In this document: positions 5,982-7,594 of the stretch, piece by piece
Position numbering within the stretch: position 1 is the first letter of the stretch
Layout: the number at the start of each line of letters is the position of its first letter
Assembly: GCA_003153655.1 (NCBI GenBank)
Contig: PMAK01000204.1
Coordinates: 5,727-13,320, forward strand
DNA length: 7,594 nt
Origin: Phycisphaerales bacterium
GTDB lineage: Bacteria > Planctomycetota > Phycisphaerae > Tepidisphaerales > Tepidisphaeraceae
Direction: 5' to 3'
Notes under the pieces: generated by a model
The model's database searches: none
Seen by the model: only the letters and a program-made list of their open reading frames with translations
Told to the model about the DNA's origin: nothing
Translations under genes and position numbers: made by a program

Positions 5982-6077
5982 TTTTGCCACAGATAAAAAT
6001 CAGATGCACACAGATGAAAAGCAAGAGATTCGATCCTGTATTTATCTGTGTGCATCTGATTTTTATCTGTGGCAAAA
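5982..6077. repeat. Perfect 34-bp inverted repeat (CACAGAT-type element)
   Basis: The 34-base arms at 5982-6015 and 6044-6077 are exact reverse complements with a 28-base loop; two more pairs and one G-T pair extend the stem inward. Within each arm short units recur (CACAGAT twice, ATCAGATG once), as in other dispersed repeats with this kind of unit. It fills the spacer between the secretin-like gene and proC, 12 bp after one stop codon and 15 bp before the next start. As RNA it would form a very stable hairpin that could end or shield a transcript, though no T-tract follows it. Confidence 0.9.
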
Positions 6078-6092
6078 TGAATTGGATTTTGA

Positions 6093-6905
6093 ATGAATCA
6101 CGAACTGGCGATTATCGGCGCGGGAGTTATGGCGGAGGCAATCGCGCGCGGGATTGTCTCGGGTGGGACGATCAAGCCGGATCAGATCATCGCGGCGGAT
6201 TTGTCCATTCAGCGGCGGGAGTTGTTTCAGAAAGAATTTGGGATCACGACCGTGGAGCGGGCGGAAGATGCCGTGCGCGGGGCGAAGATTCTGCTGCTGT
6301 GCATCAAGCCTTATCAGATGGAAGCGGTGCTCGAGGAAATCTGGCCGGATATTGACGAGAATACGCTGGTAATTTCCATCGCGGCGGGGATTGGGACGGG
6401 GTTGATCGAAAAAAAACTGGGGCAGGGAAAACCGCGGCGGGTGATTCGAAGCATGCCCAATACGCCGATGCTGGTCGGATGCGGGATGGTGGCGATTGCG
6501 CCGGGGGCGCATGCCACGGATGCGGACATGGCCGCGGCGCGGCGGTTGTTTGAATCGGGGGCCACAGTTTTGCAAACGACCGAAGACAAAATCGACGCCG
6601 TGACCGCCATCAGCGGCTCCGGGCCGGCTTATTTTTTCTTTCTCACCGAACAGATGATCCGCGCCGGAATGGACTTGGGATTGGCCGCGGATGAAGCCCG
6701 AACACTGGCGATCCAAACCGCGGCCGGGGCGGCGAAGATGATGAGCGATTCCAGCGATTCACCCGAAGCGCATCGCAAGCGGGTGACAACGCCGAATGGA
6801 ACGACGCATGCCGCCATCAGTCATATGGAATCGCGCGATTGGCCGGGGATCACGGTTGATGCGTTAAAAGCCGCGGCCCGGCGAAGCGCGGAGATGGGGA
6901 AGTAA
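6093..6905 (+). CDS. proC: Pyrroline-5-carboxylate reductase
   Basis: The protein has 270 residues, the usual length. It reduces 1-pyrroline-5-carboxylate to L-proline with NAD(P)H, the last step of proline synthesis, in the cytoplasm. The Rossmann nucleotide-binding motif is IIGAGVMAEAIARG (7-20). CIKP (70-73), SIAAGI (95-100) and MPNTP (121-125) are the family's conserved turns. The C-terminal dimerisation and catalytic part has ISGSGPAY (173-180) and VTTPNGTTHAAI (231-242), the equivalent of the usual TSPGGTT, here with Asn for the first Gly. The start at 6093 lies 15 bp after the inverted repeat with at best a weak ribosome site (TTGGA). No promoter is visible in the spacer, so it may be read through from upstream. 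It ends 30 bp before pyrH. Confidence 0.95.
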   Translation: MNHELAIIGAGVMAEAIARGIVSGGTIKPDQIIAADLSIQRRELFQKEFGITTVERAEDAVRGAKILLLCIKPYQMEAVLEEIWPDIDENTLVISIAAGIGTGLIEKKLGQGKPRRVIRSMPNTPMLVGCGMVAIAPGAHATDADMAAARRLFESGATVLQTTEDKIDAVTAISGSGPAYFFFLTEQMIRAGMDLGLAADEARTLAIQTAAGAAKMMSDSSDSPEAHRKRVTTPNGTTHAAISHMESRDWPGITVDALKAAARRSAEMGK

Positions 6906-6918
6906 TCTCCGGCCCGTT

Positions 6919-6927
6919 TGCTATAAT
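6919..6927 (+). promoter_or_regulatory. Extended -10 promoter of pyrH
   Basis: TGCTATAAT (6919-6927) is a consensus extended -10 box ending 8 bp before the pyrH ATG. No -35 is recognisable at the right distance, which extended -10 promoters do not need. Initiation about 7 bp downstream would leave a leader of only about two bases. There is no Shine-Dalgarno sequence (the spacer is CCGCCCCC). Confidence 0.6.
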
Positions 6928-6935
6928 CCGCCCCC

Positions 6936-7594
6936 ATGTCGAAACTCCCGAAACCGCCGAAAGATTCTGCAGCCGCCTACTCTCGCGTTCTCCTGAAAAT
7001 CAGTGGGGAAGGATTCTGCCACGTAGGCTCCTTTGGAATTGAAGCTCCTGAACTGGAGAACATCGCCCGGCAATGCATTGAAGTGGCGCAGATGGGCGTG
7101 CAACTCGCGATCGTCGTCGGCGGCGGAAATTTTATACGCGGCGCGACTTTCGCCGAGGATGGCAATATTCCCCGCGCGACGGCGGATTACATGGGCATGC
7201 TCGCGACGGTCATCAATGCCGTGGCGCTTCAGGAAACCATGGAGAAAATGGGGCAGCCAACGCGGGTTCAGTCCGCGATCAGCGTTTACAGCATTTGCGA
7301 GCCGTTCATCCGCCGACGCGCGGTGCGGCATCTGGAAAAAGGTCGCGTGCTGATTCTCGCGGCCGGTACGGGAAATCCCTTCTTTACCACCGATACGTGT
7401 GCTGCGCTCCGCGCCACCGAGATCGGGGCGGATGTGGTGCTGAAGGCGACCAAGGTGGATGGCATTTATTCAGCCGATCCGAAGAAAGATCCGAAGGCCA
7501 AGTTGCTGTCGAGTATTTCCTACGAGCAGGTGCTGGCCGACAAACTGCGGGTGATGGACCTGACGGCTATCACGCTCTGCATGGAACGGAAGAT
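6936..7594 (+). CDS. pyrH: UMP kinase (uridylate kinase), 5' part
   Basis: The frame runs from ATG 6936 to the window edge, showing 219 residues of a protein usually near 240. It phosphorylates UMP to UDP with ATP as a cytoplasmic hexamer in pyrimidine nucleotide synthesis. Motifs in order are [11 protein letters not shown] (17-27), [11 protein letters not shown] (60-70), [20 protein letters not shown] (78-97), [14 protein letters not shown] (125-138), [19 protein letters not shown] (142-160), [19 protein letters not shown] (165-183) and [10 protein letters not shown] (206-215). All are near-identical to bacterial PyrH. The first 15 or so residues ([15 protein letters not shown]) are an extension before the usual start. 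An alternative start is not obvious, and the -10 box position agrees with this ATG. Confidence 0.96.
   Translation, partial: MSKLPKPPKDSAAAYSRVLLKISGEGFCHVGSFGIEAPELENIARQCIEVAQMGVQLAIVVGGGNFIRGATFAEDGNIPRATADYMGMLATVINAVALQETMEKMGQPTRVQSAISVYSICEPFIRRRAVRHLEKGRVLILAAGTGNPFFTTDTCAALRATEIGADVVLKATKVDGIYSADPKKDPKAKLLSSISYEQVLADKLRVMDLTAITLCMERK

Noticed and set aside
5982..6077. CRISPR-like repeat
   Set aside because: There are only two copies, in opposite orientation, with one loop; no array of direct repeats and spacers exists and no cas gene is in view.
5966..6355. Open frame starting in GTGAAAGG-like sequence at the secretin-like stop and running into proC
   Set aside because: Its first part is the translated inverted repeat and the rest is an out-of-frame reading of the well-conserved proC.

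Overview
The window is 7,594 bp of GC-rich bacterial DNA that most likely comes from a planctomycete, possibly class Phycisphaerae. The grounds are a stand-alone MshEN-like protein, a short secretin-like protein with the DNGG motif near its C-terminus, a YfgM-like TPR membrane protein starting MKAERRHEL, T-Q-P-(S/T) low-complexity stretches in two proteins, and intergenic inverted-repeat elements of several kinds. The assignment rests on family resemblance recalled from memory, not on a search.

Layout. 1-372 (+): 3' end of a protein with a type II secretion ATPase N-terminal (MshEN-like) domain. 418-1107 (-): a HigBA-type toxin-antitoxin pair whose toxin frame is broken at a run of eight T, with a strong promoter embedded in a 38-bp near-perfect palindrome (1114-1151). 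1155-2663 (-): a 502-residue multipass membrane protein, probably GT-C-like. 2664-2854: divergent intergenic region with a degenerate repeat element. 2855-4673 (+): a YfgM-like TPR membrane protein followed after 10 bp by an RluD-family rRNA pseudouridine synthase. 4674-4800: a structured spacer with a promoter, then tatA (4801-5154). 5160-5969 (+): an exported secretin-like/STN-domain protein whose first 40 codons are largely made of a repeat element. 5982-6077: a perfect 34-bp inverted repeat. 6093-6905 (+): proC. 6936-7594 (+): pyrH, cut by the window edge.

The plus-strand genes are mostly housekeeping or envelope functions: rRNA modification, Tat export, proline synthesis, UMP phosphorylation. 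They do not form one pathway. The accessory part is the toxin-antitoxin locus beside the membrane protein.

Most worth a second look are: (1) the toxin frameshift at T8, which places the toxin N-terminus in frame with the antitoxin; (2) the palindrome that contains the whole toxin-antitoxin promoter; (3) three different intergenic inverted-repeat elements, two sharing the 14-bp palindrome CCCGGCGCGCCGGG and one read as protein; (4) extended -10 boxes so close to the toxin and pyrH start codons that leaderless transcripts are likely; (5) a duplicated RFDPYTGKP motif in the TatA tail, with a similar motif out of frame at the end of the TPR gene. No complete new system is visible; these are local oddities with testable explanations.
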